DNA from: Cristatella mucedo
Lineage: Eukaryota; Bryozoa; Phylactolaemata; Cristatellidae
Direction of reading: 5' to 3'
DNA length: 64,000 nucleotides
Assembly: GCA_009760855.2 (NCBI GenBank)
Contig: WPIO01000027.1
Span: forward strand, 4,433,501-4,497,500
The translations under genes were made by a program, and so were the position numbers. The notes beneath the pieces are model-generated. The model had not been told where the DNA came from. It was given only the letters and a program-made list of their open reading frames with translations, and ran no database searches. Shown here one piece after another: positions 63,790 to 64,000 of the stretch (positions are counted from its first letter, which is position 1; the number at the start of each line of letters is the position of its first letter).

Positions 63790-64000
63790 TCAAACTTTTT
63801 GAGCGGTGTCTATTTCATCAGTGCCTTTAAAAATATCATAGAATTTTTTTCTAGTTATGACATCATCAGTCAAAGCATTGGTTGCCTTTGAGATAAAATT
63901 TGCATTTGCTTCTAGAGGTGCTCTTTTGCGTTTGTCTATTTCAGCAAGGACGCCATCAATTGATAACAACATTGTAATTACTGCGGCGAATGCAGGAACA
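63790..64000 (-). pseudogene. Membrane-protein ORF, copy 2 (runs off window)
   Basis: Minus strand: VPAFAAVITMLLSIDGVLAE, IDKRKRAPLEANANFISKA and TNALTDDVITRKKFYDIF. It is homologous to the ORF at 54,655 (VPNIS..., VDDVLAEIDK, FISKITHALSDELIT). It again faces an integrase gene tail to tail. The N-terminal part lies beyond the window end. Confidence 0.6.

Larger units (their letters stand above)
40140..64000. mobile_element. Endogenous Polinton/adintovirus-like virus (extends past window)
   Basis: An abrupt change to AT-rich sequence at about 40,140 begins a gene-dense region on both strands with a viral gene set: protein-primed PolB, retrovirus-type integrase, probable double-jelly-roll capsid, YqaJ exonuclease, PLA2-containing X-like protein and fibres. 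PolB together with integrase is the defining pair of Polintons and adintoviruses. Stops, frameshifts, lost start codons and three host LINE insertions show it is a decayed germ-line integration. I could not see the terminal inverted repeat or the second boundary. Packaging ATPase, Ulp1-type protease and penton were not found in the window. Confidence 0.88.

Noticed and set aside
40140-64000. Bacterial or phage contamination, because of tail-fibre, HNH and YqaJ genes
   Set aside because: PolB and integrase are of animal-virus type, and LINEs identical in family to those in the claspin introns are inserted in three places.
40140-64000. Endogenous retrovirus, because of the integrase
   Set aside because: No gag, protease or retroviral reverse transcriptase is present in the region; the only reverse transcriptase sequence belongs to the LINE insertions.
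54655-64000. Integrase/membrane-gene pairs as the terminal inverted repeats of one Polinton
   Set aside because: The copies are clearly diverged at protein level and carry different disabling changes, unlike terminal repeats; kept as a duplication or two-virus hypothesis.

Overview
The window is animal genomic DNA. The first 40 kb (1-40,140) is a minus-strand, intron-rich gene that I identify as the replication-checkpoint adaptor claspin. It can be followed as 16 phase-compatible exons and one less certain one, from a 12-nt first coding exon at 39,818 down to an exon ending at 8,404. The introns are full of truncated copies of one L2/CR1-like LINE family with (ATT)n tails, tRNA-derived SINEs that share the LINE tail, microsatellites, Tc1/mariner transposase remains, foldback repeats and one SPIN-like hAT MITE with a target-site duplication. 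SPIN elements are known from tetrapods and from a few invertebrates including a pond snail, so an invertebrate such as a mollusc is a guess and no more than that. Upstream of the claspin start codon lies a compact GC-rich promoter with an E2F-type palindrome, CCAAT boxes and a GC box.

At about 40,140, some 320 bp upstream of the claspin start codon, base composition changes abruptly to AT-rich, and everything from there to the window end (about 24 kb) is a decayed endogenous DNA virus of the Polinton/adintovirus kind. Left to right it holds: a protein-primed type B DNA polymerase (+) carrying a 1.2-kb internal tandem duplication and a lost motif C; an acidic protein and three small tandem ORFs, two of them clear paralogues; a gene split by a LINE; a large fibre-like protein (-) built of phage-tail-fibre-type repeats with a globular end; hydrophobic proteins (+); an HNH-AP2 homing-type endonuclease (-); an adintovirus-type protein with a parvovirus-like phospholipase A2 domain (+); a membrane-protein/integrase pair facing each other; a small zinc-binding ORF; a second fibre (-); a YqaJ/lambda-type exonuclease (-); a probable double-jelly-roll major capsid protein (-); a coiled-coil protein (-); and a second, inverted integrase/membrane-protein pair at the window end. 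Nearly every gene has stops or frameshifts, and three host LINEs have inserted, so this is a fossil in the germ line and not a live virus or contamination.

Two features stand out. Twelve viral reading frames start immediately downstream of a shared TATAG-type motif that the polymerase and exonuclease genes lack, which looks like a temporal-class promoter. And the integrase plus membrane-protein block occurs twice in opposite orientation at clearly diverged sequence, which suggests that two related viruses, or a rearranged chimera, are fused here.
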